Shown in pieces: positions 38,162 to 45,856 of a DNA stretch of 64,000 nt (the stretch's first letter is position 1; the number at the start of each line of letters is the position of its first letter). Source of the stretch: Brevundimonas poindexterae (GTDB taxonomy: Bacteria; Pseudomonadota; Alphaproteobacteria; Caulobacterales; Caulobacteraceae). The stretch spans positions 1,054,001 through 1,118,000 of the forward strand of contig NZ_JAIVLL010000001.1 in the NCBI RefSeq assembly GCF_020524625.1, in the 5' to 3' direction. The notes beneath the pieces are model-generated. The model had not been told where the DNA came from. It saw nothing but the letters and a program-made list of their open reading frames with translations, and did no database searches. Position numbers and translations under genes: made by a program.

Positions 38162-38833
38162 ATGGCCGAGTCCATCCTGTATCATTTCGCCTTCGATCCG
38201 GGATCGCGGTGCGCGCGTCTGGCCCTGGGCGAGGCGAAGATCGCCGTGCGCGAGACCCCGGTGAAGCCGTGGGAGGACGACTGTCCGGTGCACGGGCTCA
38301 ATCCCTCGGGCATGCCGCCGGTGCTGAAGGTCGATGATCTGGTGCTGTGCGAGAGCGCGGCCATCCTCGGCTGGGTCGACGACCAGACCGAAGGCAAGCT
38401 GCTGTTCACGCGCGATGCGGCCGAGCGGGCCGAGACGCGCCGCCTGACCGGCTGGTTCGAACGAAAATTCACCGACGAGGTCCAGGCCATCCTGCTGCAC
38501 GAGCGGATGGAAAAGCCGCTGCTGCGGCTGGGCCCGCCCGAAGCGCGGGCGCTGCGGGCCGGGCGGGAAACGCTGAAAGCCCATCTGGTCGAGCTGGAGG
38601 CCCTGTGTCAGGCGCGCGACTGGCTGGCGGGGCGCCGACTGGGCCAGGCCGATCTGGTCGCCGCGGCGCACCTGTCGGTGCTGGACTATTTCGGCGAGAT
38701 CGCCTGGGCCAGCTGGCCGGGGCTGAAGGACTGGTACATGCGGATGAAGTGCCGGCCGTGCTTCCGGCCGCTGCTGTCCGATCGCCTGCCGGGACAGCCG
38801 CCGGTCGCCCACTACGACGACCTCGACTTCTAG
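38162..38833 (+). CDS. Glutathione S-transferase family protein
   Basis: 223 residues. The thioredoxin-like N-domain (MAESILYHFAFDPGSRCARLALGEAK) has the GST cis-Pro segment GMPPVLKVDDLVLCESAAIL with the gamma-glutamyl-binding ES pair. The helical C-domain ends at WPGLKDWYMRMKCRPCFRPL. The catalytic Ser/Cys position is taken by S15 or C17 in GSRCAR. It lies 24 nt before queG in the same direction, a pairing seen in other alphaproteobacteria, so the two are likely co-transcribed. Glutathione conjugation of electrophiles is the family role; the substrate is unknown. Confidence 0.87.
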   Translation: MAESILYHFAFDPGSRCARLALGEAKIAVRETPVKPWEDDCPVHGLNPSGMPPVLKVDDLVLCESAAILGWVDDQTEGKLLFTRDAAERAETRRLTGWFERKFTDEVQAILLHERMEKPLLRLGPPEARALRAGRETLKAHLVELEALCQARDWLAGRRLGQADLVAAAHLSVLDYFGEIAWASWPGLKDWYMRMKCRPCFRPLLSDRLPGQPPVAHYDDLDF

Positions 38834-38857
38834 AGCCATTCACGGCAAGGCGGGGCC

Positions 38858-39910
38858 ATGGCCGCCCGTTCCGACACCCTGGTCGAGGAGATCCGCGCCC
38901 GCGCCTCGGCGCTGGGGTTCGATGCCTGCCGGCTGGCCCCGGCGGACGCGCCGTGGGAGGCCGGAGACCGGCTGGCCCGCTTCGTCGAGGCCGGGCGCCA
39001 CGGCGAGATGGGCTGGATGGAGACGACGCTGGAGCGCCGCCGGCACCCCACCGGCATGTGGGACCAGGCGCGGACCGCCATCGTGCTGGGCCTGAACTAT
39101 GGGCCCGACCATGACCCCCTGATCGAGATGGAGGACGGGTCGCGGGGCTATATCTCGGTCTATGCGCGCGGTGACGACTATCACGAGCTGATCAAGGGGC
39201 GACTGAAGACCCTGGCCGGCTATGTGGCGGCGCAGACCGGCGAGGACGTGAAGGTGTTCGTGGACACCGCCCCCCTGATGGAAAAGCCGCTGGCCCAGCG
39301 CGCGGGTCTGGGCTGGCAGGGCAAGCACACCAATCTGCTGTCGCGCGAGCACGGCAACTGGCTGTTCCTGGGGGTGATCTTGTCGGCCGCCGAACTGCCG
39401 GTCGATGAGGCCGAGGGCGAGCACTGTGGCAGCTGCACCGCGTGTCTGGATGCCTGCCCGACCCGCGCCTTTCCCGCGCCGTTCCAGCTGGATGCGCGGC
39501 GGTGCCTGTCCTATCTGACCATCGAGTTCGCCGGGCCCTGGCCGGAGGAATTCCGGGAGGCGACCGGCAGCCGCATCTATGGCTGCGACGACTGTCTGGC
39601 CGTGTGTCCGTGGAACAAGTTCGCCCGGGCCTCGAACGAGGGACGGCTGGCGGCGCGGGACGAGGCGGTCGCGCCGCCGCTGGCCGAGCTGGCCGCACTG
39701 GACGACGCCACGTTCCGCGCGCGCTTTCGCAAGAGCCCGGTCAAGCGGATCGGCCGCGACCGGTTCGTCCGCAATGTGCTGTACGCCATCGGCAACAGCG
39801 GCGATCCGGAGCTGCTGTCCGTGGCCCGCGACCTTGCCTCGGACCCGGACCCGGTGGTCGCAGACGCCGCCCGCTGGGCTGTGCAGCGCCTGTCGCCAGA
39901 CGCGCCCTGA
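38858..39910 (+). CDS. queG: Epoxyqueuosine reductase
   Basis: 350 residues. It reduces epoxyqueuosine to queuosine in tRNA, the last step of Q synthesis, using cobalamin and two [4Fe-4S] clusters. Both cluster motifs are intact: [17 protein letters not shown] (about 189-205) and [16 protein letters not shown] (about 240-255). The N-terminal cobalamin-binding region includes [11 protein letters not shown] and the conserved [25 protein letters not shown]. The C-terminal HEAT-like tail ([21 protein letters not shown]) is present. Cytosolic. Follows the GST gene and abuts the convergent FKBP gene. Confidence 0.97.
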   Translation: MAARSDTLVEEIRARASALGFDACRLAPADAPWEAGDRLARFVEAGRHGEMGWMETTLERRRHPTGMWDQARTAIVLGLNYGPDHDPLIEMEDGSRGYISVYARGDDYHELIKGRLKTLAGYVAAQTGEDVKVFVDTAPLMEKPLAQRAGLGWQGKHTNLLSREHGNWLFLGVILSAAELPVDEAEGEHCGSCTACLDACPTRAFPAPFQLDARRCLSYLTIEFAGPWPEEFREATGSRIYGCDDCLAVCPWNKFARASNEGRLAARDEAVAPPLAELAALDDATFRARFRKSPVKRIGRDRFVRNVLYAIGNSGDPELLSVARDLASDPDPVVADAARWAVQRLSPDAP

Positions 39911-40441
39911 TCAGCCGTTGGCTTCGCCCACACCGCGGTGACCACCGGGCGCCGGGGCGACGGCCAGCATCTTGAGCCGGAAGACCAGCACCGAGTTCGG
40001 CGGGATGCCGGGGCGACCTTCCTCGCCATAGCCCAGCTCGGGCGGGACATAGAGCATCCACTCGTCGCCCGGACGCATCATCTGCAGGGCCTCGATCCAG
40101 CCGGGGACCAGATTCTGGGGCGACATGACGACCGGCATGCCGCGCTCGAAGGAGCTGTCGAACACGTCGCCATTGGTCAGGCTGCCCTCATATTCGAGGC
40201 GAATAAGATCGTTGGAATCGGGCTGGACGCCGTCGGCCGGACCGGACTGGAGCACCTTGTACTGGAGGCCGCTTTCGGTCGTTTTCACGCCCTTGGCCCG
40301 CGCGTTCGATTTCAGGAAATAGGCGGCGGCCTCGGCCCGCGCCTCGGCATCCGCCGAAGCGTCGGCATTCCCGTTGCCGCACGCGGCGACCGCCAGAAGG
40401 GCGGCGGCCAGCGCCCCGGCCCTAACCCATGCGAAGTTCAT
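39911..40441 (-). CDS. FKBP-type peptidyl-prolyl isomerase, lipoprotein
   Basis: 176 residues. A lipoprotein signal (MNFAWVRAGALAAALLAVAAC) places it in the periplasm or outer membrane. A short charged spacer (DASADAEARAEAAAYFLKSNARAKGVK) leads to the FKBP domain at about 55-165: GLQYKVLQSG, LIRLEYEGSLTNGDVFDSSFERG, LVPGWIEALQMMRPGDEWMLYVPPELGYGEEGRPGIPPNSVLVFRLKML in outline. Active-site aromatics are kept. It folds or stabilises envelope proteins by proline isomerisation. Its start overlaps the ilvA 3' end by 20 nt, so it is probably translated from the ilvA transcript. Confidence 0.94.
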   Translation of the reverse strand: MNFAWVRAGALAAALLAVAACGNGNADASADAEARAEAAAYFLKSNARAKGVKTTESGLQYKVLQSGPADGVQPDSNDLIRLEYEGSLTNGDVFDSSFERGMPVVMSPQNLVPGWIEALQMMRPGDEWMLYVPPELGYGEEGRPGIPPNSVLVFRLKMLAVAPAPGGHRGVGEANG

Positions 40442-41624
40442 AACCCTTGTCCTTCAAAGCGCTGGCGATGTCATCGGCATGCGCCGAGTCGCGGGTTTCC
40501 ACCATGATGTCGAACTCGGCCCCCTTGGCCGGCACGTCGAGCGCCAGACGGTTGTGGACCACGTCGATGATATTGCCGCCCAGACCCCCGATCACGGCCG
40601 CCATGGCCGACAGCATGCCGGGGCGGTCGTCGCCGAGGATGCGATAGACGATCAGGCGCCGCTCACGCACCATTTCGCGGTTCAGGACCACGGCCAGCAT
40701 CCGCGCGTCGATATTGCCGCCGCACAGGACCAGACCGACCTTGCGGCCCTTGAAGCGCTCCGGATTGGCCAGCAGGGCGGCGAGGCCCCCCGCGCCCGCG
40801 CCCTCGGCCACCGTCTTTTCCAGCGTGGCATAGAAGGCGACGGCCTTTTCGAACTCGGCCTCCTGACAGACGAAGACCTCCTTCACCCGCGGGTCGGCCA
40901 GGGCGAAGGGAATGTCGCCGACGGCCTTGATGGCGATGCCCTCGGCAATGGTGGCCCCGCCGCACTTCGGGGTCTCGCCGCGCCGGCGGGCGGTGAAGGA
41001 CGGATACATGGCCGCCTCGACGCCATGGACCTGAAGCTCGGGCCGGATCGCCTCGGCCGCGATCGAACAGCCGGCGATCAGGCCACCGCCGCCGATCGGG
41101 ATGATCATCTCCTCGAGGTCCGGCGCGTCCTCGAGGAACTCCATGGCGCAGACGCCCTGTCCGGCCACAATGCCCTCATCGTCAAAGGCCGAGATGAAGA
41201 CGAAGCCTTCGTCGTCGCGCAGCCGGTGGGCCTCGGCGGTCGAGCCGGTGAAGTCGGCGCCCTCAATGACCACCCGGGCCCCGTGGCGCCGGGTGCCGTC
41301 GATCTTCACGAAGGGGGTGCCCTCGGGCATGACGATGGTCACGGGGATGCCCAGTCGGCCCCCGTGGTAGGCCAGCGCCTGGGCATGGTTGCCAGCCGAG
41401 GCGGCGACGACGCCGCGTTTCCGCTCATCCGCATCCAGCAGCATCAGCCGGTTGAGCGCCCCGCGCTCCTTGAAGCTGCCGGTAAAGTGCAGATTGTCGA
41501 ACTTGACCCAGACCTCGGCCCCGGTCAGCTCGGACAGGCGCCGGGAGTGCCGCGTGGGGGTGTGGTCGACCTGGCCGCGGATCCGGTCACGGGCGGCCTC
41601 GATATCCTGAAAGGTGACGGTCAT
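40422..41624 (-). CDS. ilvA: Threonine ammonia-lyase with ACT domain
   Basis: 400 residues. It deaminates threonine to 2-oxobutanoate, feeding isoleucine synthesis. PLP binds Lys in HFTGSFKERGALNRL (residues ~47-61). Other marks are VAASAGNHAQALAYHG, the phosphate loop PIGGGGLIAGCS and LVLCGGNIDARML. A C-terminal ACT-type domain (ERRLIVYRILGDDRPGMLSAMAAVI, ~325-400) suggests allosteric control. The length fits the short, single-ACT form rather than the 510-residue enterobacterial biosynthetic form, so a catabolic (TdcB-like) role is possible. The FKBP gene overlaps its end. Confidence 0.93.
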   Translation of the reverse strand: MTVTFQDIEAARDRIRGQVDHTPTRHSRRLSELTGAEVWVKFDNLHFTGSFKERGALNRLMLLDADERKRGVVAASAGNHAQALAYHGGRLGIPVTIVMPEGTPFVKIDGTRRHGARVVIEGADFTGSTAEAHRLRDDEGFVFISAFDDEGIVAGQGVCAMEFLEDAPDLEEMIIPIGGGGLIAGCSIAAEAIRPELQVHGVEAAMYPSFTARRRGETPKCGGATIAEGIAIKAVGDIPFALADPRVKEVFVCQEAEFEKAVAFYATLEKTVAEGAGAGGLAALLANPERFKGRKVGLVLCGGNIDARMLAVVLNREMVRERRLIVYRILGDDRPGMLSAMAAVIGGLGGNIIDVVHNRLALDVPAKGAEFDIMVETRDSAHADDIASALKDKGYELRMG

Positions 41625-41729
41625 CCCTGGTTTGCCCCTGACGCTCCGGCCGCGTGGGTCGCGGTCTTGTGTCGCCGCTTTTGGACCAGACCCCGGGCGC
41701 CCGCAACCTTGACCTTGAGGCGTGCGTTA

Positions 41730-41749
41730 GGCGTCATGGCAGTGACGCC
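41730..41749. promoter_or_regulatory. Inverted repeat between ilvA and a lipoprotein gene
   Basis: Perfect 7-bp arms GGCGTCA and TGACGCC flank TGGCAG. It lies in the 173-nt divergent space, 49 nt before the lipoprotein start. It could be an operator or a leader hairpin; nothing decides between these. Confidence 0.35.
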
Positions 41750-41797
41750 GATCCGGTCGTATGATCGATCGCCCGAGCCTGGAAGGAAGACTTGAGA

Positions 41798-42319
41798 ATG
41801 CCCCTGTCGATGCGCCCCACCGCCCTCGCCCTGTCCGTTGCTGCCCTCGCCGCCACGGCGGCCTGCGCGCCCACCATGGGGCCGACGTCCGGCCCGGTAA
41901 CCGAATCGACTGCCTTTAACGCCGCCGACTTCGCCTGGTCGGCCGGGAACGGCACCGCCGGCGTCGATGGCCGCATCACCTATGCCCAGAACGGCACCCG
42001 CTATACCTGCACCGGCTCGGTCGCCCTGACGCCGGTCACCCCCTACACCCGCGCCCGCTTCCGCAATCTGTACGGCTCGATCGATCGCGCGGCCCTGCCC
42101 GAGTCGGTGGTGCGGGCCCGCACGGTGGCCGACCCGAATGCCGACTACCGGTCCTATGTCCGGTCCTCGACCTGCAGCGACAACCGCTTCCAGTTCAACG
42201 CCCTGCCCGCCGGGGAGTGGTTCATCATCGCCCCGGTCAGCGCCGGCGGCGAGGAGCGCGTGGTCATGATGCAGCGTGTCCGCACCCGTGCCGGCGCGCG
42301 CGTGGACGTCACCCTCTAG
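41798..42319 (+). CDS. Small lipoprotein of unknown function
   Basis: 173 residues from the ATG at 41798 (AAGGAAG upstream). The lipobox ends at Cys23 (LAATAAC), so it is anchored in the outer or inner membrane. The mature part has two recognisable strands (GTAGVDGRITYAQNGTRYTCTGSVALTP, then FQFNALPAGEWFIIAPVSAGG) and two Cys (YTCTG, STCSD) that could form a disulfide. The C-terminal PAGEWFIIAPVSA...ERVVMMQRVRTRAG.RVDVTL looks like a carboxypeptidase-regulatory-like beta fold, where a soluble sandwich ends with a transported-like 'valu' strand. It is followed 15 nt later by a BA14K gene. Family not recognised. Confidence 0.8.
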   Translation: MPLSMRPTALALSVAALAATAACAPTMGPTSGPVTESTAFNAADFAWSAGNGTAGVDGRITYAQNGTRYTCTGSVALTPVTPYTRARFRNLYGSIDRAALPESVVRARTVADPNADYRSYVRSSTCSDNRFQFNALPAGEWFIIAPVSAGGEERVVMMQRVRTRAGARVDVTL

Positions 42320-42334
42320 CGAATGGAGCCCGCC

Positions 42335-43006
42335 ATGGCCGGCCTGTCGAAATTCCCGGGAATGCTGGTCGCCGCGGGCGCTCTCGTCGCCCTGTCGGCC
42401 CCGGCCGCCATGGCCCAGAGCAGCTATTACGACGGCTATGGCTACCAGACGCCGTACGGCTATCAGGACAGCTTTGGGCGGGACCGCTATGACCGCGATT
42501 CGTCCTATCGCTATGAGCGGCGCTACCGCTCGGACACGACCCGGTACAGCTCGGACTGGAGCGTAGCGGCCCAGCGCGACCGGCCGGGCGACTATCGATG
42601 CGATGCCTTCTGGGACGCCAACCGCAGCGACTGCGACGCGCGCTGGCGCGACCAGCGGGGGCGCAGCTCGTATGGCAGCTATGACCGGCGCGATCATCGC
42701 CGGTACGACGACGGCTATGGATACGGCTACGGCTACAATTACGGCTATGGCTACGGCTATGCGGGGCCGCAGCCCTATTACGGGTCGGAGCACCGGTCGT
42801 ACCGGAGCCGCTACGACTCCCGCGACACCACCACCTATTACGGCGCCTATGGCCGGCCCGACGTGGTCTATGGCGGGGGTGGATCGGCCTATGGCCAGGG
42901 CCGCGACCCGCGCCGGATCGACTGGTGCAGCCGAAACTACCGGTCCTATGATCCGCGCAGCGGCTACTACCGCGCCTACTCGGGGCGCCTGGTCTACTGC
43001 GGCTGA
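42335..43006 (+). CDS. BA14K-like secreted Tyr/Arg/Gly-rich protein
   Basis: 223 residues from the ATG at 42335 (GGAG 7 nt upstream; an ATG at 42323 is in frame). The signal peptide ends at PAAMA-QSSYYDG. The middle is low complexity: YGYGYNYGYGYGY and many RY/YR pairs, with Cys only in YRCDAFWDANRSDCDARW. The C-terminal ~30 residues match the BA14K motif (RIDWCSRNYRSYDPRSGYYR, ending LVYC). BA14K proteins were described from Brucella as immunoreactive envelope proteins with possible lectin activity. It is likely co-transcribed with the lipoprotein 15 nt upstream. Confidence 0.85.
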   Translation: MAGLSKFPGMLVAAGALVALSAPAAMAQSSYYDGYGYQTPYGYQDSFGRDRYDRDSSYRYERRYRSDTTRYSSDWSVAAQRDRPGDYRCDAFWDANRSDCDARWRDQRGRSSYGSYDRRDHRRYDDGYGYGYGYNYGYGYGYAGPQPYYGSEHRSYRSRYDSRDTTTYYGAYGRPDVVYGGGGSAYGQGRDPRRIDWCSRNYRSYDPRSGYYRAYSGRLVYCG

Positions 43007-43107
43007 TCCCGAGATAAACCGCCGTTCGCCATCCTTTGGCCCCAGCCGACGGGTCTGTGGGCGCCAGTGCCCGTTCGGGTACTTGGTTCGGTCAGGGGAG
43101 CGCGTTT

Positions 43108-43302
43108 ATGTCCCGACACAATATCACCGGTTCGGAAGCCTTTGACCGGCGCCCGTTCGTGCTCATCCGCTCGGTGCCGAGCGGTGGCCTGCGGCGCAGG
43201 CGCGCGCGCATGGCCCTGGCCTTTGTGCTGGGCATCATCGTGGCCCTGGCCGCCGTGACCGTCGCCCTGCTGATGGTCTTCATGCCCCCGCCGCTGGTCT
43301 GA
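43108..43302 (+). CDS. 64-residue single-pass membrane protein
   Basis: ATG at 43108 with AGGGGAG 7 nt upstream. The polar N-half is MSRHNITGSEAFDRRPFVLI, followed by a basic stop (GGLRRRRARM) and one strong membrane helix (ALAFVLGIIVALAAVTVALLMVFM). The positive-inside rule predicts a cytosolic N-terminus. Function unknown; no family recognised. It is convergent with the GNAT gene 19 nt away. Confidence 0.75.
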   Translation: MSRHNITGSEAFDRRPFVLIRSVPSGGLRRRRARMALAFVLGIIVALAAVTVALLMVFMPPPLV

Positions 43303-43321
43303 GTCGGGATCTGGCCGGCCC

Positions 43322-43855
43322 TCAGGCCAGCCAGACCATCCGGCGTGTTTCCACCGGGCCGCCCCGCGCGCGGCTGAGGCCGGGACGAACCTCGCCCGTA
43401 TACAGAAAACCCGCCTTTTCCAGCACCCGGCCCGAGGCCGGATTATCGACGAAGTGGCCGGCGACCAGCGCCCGCTTGCGCCAGCGGCTGCGCGCCCAGC
43501 TGAGCGCGCCCTGCAAGGCCTCGGTGGCATAGCCCCGCCCCCAGAAAGGCCGACCGATCCAGTAGCCCGTCTCGGGCACCGGATCCGCGTCATCGAACAG
43601 GCCGATCACACCCACCGGTCCGTGGTCCTCATGCTCGATCAGGAAGGTGCTGCCCGTGCGCGGGTCCTGGGCGGCGACGCTCGCCACGAACGCCTCGGCG
43701 TCCCGGGCCGTATAGGGCGTGGGCATGCGCAGGGTCATGCGCGCGATGTCGGGGTCGTTGGCCAGGGCGACGAGGCGCGAGATGTCCTCGGGACGGGGCG
43801 CTCTCAGCGCCAGACGCCGCGTTTCTATGATGGGCTGGGGTTCGATTCCGCACAT
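43322..43855 (-). CDS. GNAT acetyltransferase, RimJ/RimL type
   Basis: 177 residues from the ATG at 43855, with GAGG upstream. Marks: ETRRLALRAPRPEDISRLVALANDP at the N-terminus, the RimJ-like GYWIGRPFWGRGYATEALQGALSWA with the acetyl-CoA loop (RGYATEA), then VDNPASGRVLEKAGFLYTGEV. This subgroup acetylates ribosomal-protein N-termini or small molecules; the target here is unknown. Longer frames upstream have poor composition and run into the rpmA terminator. Confidence 0.9.
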   Translation of the reverse strand: MCGIEPQPIIETRRLALRAPRPEDISRLVALANDPDIARMTLRMPTPYTARDAEAFVASVAAQDPRTGSTFLIEHEDHGPVGVIGLFDDADPVPETGYWIGRPFWGRGYATEALQGALSWARSRWRKRALVAGHFVDNPASGRVLEKAGFLYTGEVRPGLSRARGGPVETRRMVWLA

Positions 43856-43916
43856 GGCGAGGCCTCGGTCTTTCTGCCACCCCCTTGAGAGGGCTCGGGC
43901 GGCACGAGGCGGGGAA

Positions 43917-43949
43917 CGAAAACGGGGAGCCTGGTGATCCAGACTCCCC
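43917..43949 (-). terminator. Rho-independent terminator of the rplU-rpmA operon
   Basis: On the minus strand GGGGAGTCTGG pairs with CCAGGCTCCCC (one mismatch) around a short ATCA loop, then GTTTTCG. It lies 67 nt after the rpmA stop. Confidence 0.75.
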
Positions 43950-44016
43950 GCGGAATATTTCCCTTGGTCCGGATCGGCTGCTGGAGGAGCAACACGATCC
44001 GGGGTCGGGCGTCGTG

Positions 44017-44304
44017 TTACTCGGCGGCGGCGGCGACTGCCTGGTCGTCGTTGGCCGCAAGGACGGACACGTAACAACGGCCGCCGGCCTTGGTGGTGAA
44101 CTTCACCGCGCCCTGGGTAAGGGCGAAGAGGGTGTGGTCACGGCCCATGCCCACGTTGTCGCCCGGGTGCCACTTGGTCCCGCGCTGACGAATGATGATG
44201 TTGCCGGCCAGCACGCGCTCGCCGCCAAATTTCTTCACGCCGAGGCGTTTGGACTCGGAGTCGCGACCGTTACGCGACGAACCACCGGACTTTTTGTGAG
44301 CCAT
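44017..44304 (-). CDS. rpmA: 50S ribosomal protein L27
   Basis: 95 residues. It sits near the peptidyl-transferase centre and helps position the tRNA acceptor ends. The diagnostic N-terminus [29 protein letters not shown] is exact for the family, as is [28 protein letters not shown]. No N-terminal cleavage extension (as in Firmicutes) is present. It follows rplU by 109 nt, a gap that holds one copy of a 37-nt intergenic repeat. The C-terminus has an Ala-rich tail ([10 protein letters not shown]). Confidence 0.98.
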   Translation of the reverse strand: MAHKKSGGSSRNGRDSESKRLGVKKFGGERVLAGNIIIRQRGTKWHPGDNVGMGRDHTLFALTQGAVKFTTKAGGRCYVSVLAANDDQAVAAAAE

Positions 44305-44331
44305 GAGACTGCTCCGTACTTCCTGTTTGCC

Positions 44332-44368
44332 CTAACGCTTGCGCCGCGGGCGCTCGCTGCTTGAGGGC
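44332..44368. repeat. Intergenic repeat, copy C
   Basis: 37 nt between rpmA and rplU. It matches the copy at 54164-54200 at 33 of 37 positions (shared core CGCTCGCTGCTTGAG). Its inner 29 nt (44340-44368) also match the copy at 54124-54152. It is an imperfect palindrome-like, GC-rich unit, similar in style to bacterial REP elements. Confidence 0.7.
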
Positions 44369-44413
44369 TTATAACTTCACCTTAGCACACCGACGAACGG
44401 TGCGCCTGAAACC

Positions 44414-44989
44414 TTATTCCTTGTCGGCCTTGGGCGCGGCCTTCTTGGCGGGGGCCTTCTTTGCCGGAGCCTTGGCCTTGGGAGCCTCGTCCGTCGTGGC
44501 CTCAGTCTTGGGGGCGGCGGCCTTCTTGGCCGGAGCCTTCTTCGCCGGGGCGGCCTTGGCCTTGGGAGCCTCGTCCTGGGCCGGAGCCGCATCGCGCGAG
44601 GCCAGGCCCCGGGCGCGCAGGTTCATTTCAGCCTTGGTCATCAGCGAGGTTTCGCCGTCCCACTTGGCCTTCTCGCCGGCGCCTTCGATGCCGGTGATGC
44701 GCAGGACCGATTCCATCTGGCGGTGACCGCGGGTGCGGCGGTAGCCCTGACGACGGATCTTCTTGAAGATCTTGACCTTCTCGCCCTTGCGGGTCTCGAT
44801 CAGGGTCGCGGCGACGGTCGCACCGTCGATCAGCGGGGCCCCGACGGTCACGCCCTTGTCACCGCCCAGCATCAGCACTTCGCCGAAGCTGATGTCCGAA
44901 CCGGCGTCGCCGTCCAGCTTTTCGACGACCAGCACGTCGCCCGGTTGGACCCGGTATTGTTTTCCGCCGGTCTTGATTACCGCGTACAT
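44414..44989 (-). CDS. rplU: 50S ribosomal protein L21 with long Ala/Lys-rich tail
   Basis: 191 residues, against about 103 in E. coli. The core (MYAVIKTGGKQYRVQPGDVLVVEKL, then the KIFKKIRRQGYRRTRGHRQ motif) fills residues 1-101. The extra ~90 residues include a helical segment (GEKAKWDGETSLMTKAEMNLRARG). A histone-H1-like tail of AK/AP repeats follows (KAAPAKKAPAKKAAA twice), probably binding rRNA or DNA. Similar but shorter tails exist in other alphaproteobacteria. It is the first gene of the rplU-rpmA operon. Confidence 0.97.
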   Translation of the reverse strand: MYAVIKTGGKQYRVQPGDVLVVEKLDGDAGSDISFGEVLMLGGDKGVTVGAPLIDGATVAATLIETRKGEKVKIFKKIRRQGYRRTRGHRQMESVLRITGIEGAGEKAKWDGETSLMTKAEMNLRARGLASRDAAPAQDEAPKAKAAPAKKAPAKKAAAPKTEATTDEAPKAKAPAKKAPAKKAAPKADKE

Positions 44990-45157
44990 ATCGAAAGCCT
45001 CAAAGCCTGAACGCATAAAGATAAGCGCCCGCGAGGGACCCCCGCAGGCGAAGAGCGGCGACATATACGGAAGGCCGGGCGCGAGTCAACGGACATATGC
45101 GTTTTCCGGACCCTCTGCGCCCGCGCCGGGACAGAATCGATACAACCCCTCTCGACC

Positions 45158-45170
45158 GTTATAAAGTAAC
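45158..45170. promoter_or_regulatory. Zur-like palindrome before the metal operon
   Basis: GTTATAAAGTAAC: arms GTTA/TAAC around a five-base AT-rich centre, ending 5 nt before the first start codon of the operon. It resembles the AT-rich core of alphaproteobacterial Zur boxes (GTTATxxxATAAC-like). The distance from the start is short, so binding would block translation start or transcription close to it. Confidence 0.35.
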
Positions 45171-45175
45171 AGGCT

Positions 45176-45847
45176 ATGGACGGATCGATGGCGCCGTCCG
45201 ACCTTCAAACCTCCCTGCTTGTCTCGCTGCTGGTCGGCGGGTTTGTGACGGCATTCCTGCATGCCGCCCTACCCACCCACTGGCTGCCGTTCGTGCTGGT
45301 CGGCCGGGCGCAGCGGTGGAACCTCGGCACCACCCTGGCGTCGGTGACGGCGGCAGGGCTGGCCCATATCGCGGTGACCGCGGTCGTCGGCGGCCTGATC
45401 GTGATGGCCGGGCTGGCGTTGGACCAGTGGGTGACCGGCCTGCTGCCCTGGCTGTCCGCCGGACTGCTGTTCGTGCTGGGCCTGTTCTATCTGGCGCGCG
45501 CCACGGTGCGAAAACCCCTGCCCGCCCAGGGGCCGGAACTGGAGACCCCCGAGCAGACGGTGTCGCAGGCGGCGGCCTTCTGGGGACTGGTGGCGGTGAT
45601 GGCCGCCTCGCCCGGTGAGGTCCTGCTGCCGCTCTATCTGTCGTCGGCCGAGGAAGGTTTGATGGTGCTGGGCCTGCTAACCTTGGTGCTGGCGGTTGGG
45701 ACGGTTCTGGGCATGGCGGTATTCACCACGCTGGCCCGCGCAGGAGCCTCGATCCTGCGGCTGGAGCGCTGGGCCCGCTATGAAGGCGCGATCCTGGGCT
45801 TGGCCCTGATCGGTCTGGGGCTTCTCGTCGTCCTGCACCAGCACTAG
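45176..45847 (+). CDS. Polytopic membrane protein, putative metal transporter
   Basis: 223 residues with about six membrane helices. The first helix carries FLHAALPTHWLPFVLVG, whose spaced His pair resembles the metal-binding motif of NicO/RcnA-type nickel-cobalt transporters. GVVAVMAASPGEVLLPLYLSSAEEG-like text later in the protein (residues ~140-165) suggests a second functional loop. It opens an operon with a CDF exporter and a CobW GTPase, so a role in zinc, nickel or cobalt movement is the best guess. Start ATG 45176 is used; ATG 45188 is possible. Confidence 0.65.
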   Translation: MDGSMAPSDLQTSLLVSLLVGGFVTAFLHAALPTHWLPFVLVGRAQRWNLGTTLASVTAAGLAHIAVTAVVGGLIVMAGLALDQWVTGLLPWLSAGLLFVLGLFYLARATVRKPLPAQGPELETPEQTVSQAAAFWGLVAVMAASPGEVLLPLYLSSAEEGLMVLGLLTLVLAVGTVLGMAVFTTLARAGASILRLERWARYEGAILGLALIGLGLLVVLHQH

Positions 45848-45856
45848 GGTCCTACC

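Noticed and set aside
42700..42770. Tandem GGCTAC/GGCTAT units resembling a microsatellite
   Set aside because: They encode the Tyr-Gly run of the BA14K protein in frame.
41621..42793. 390-codon minus-strand frame with Val/Ala/Ile-rich start that mimics membrane helices
   Set aside because: The hydrophobic run is the complement of Tyr/Gly repeats in the BA14K gene. The plus-strand genes have signal peptides, ribosome sites and a domain match.
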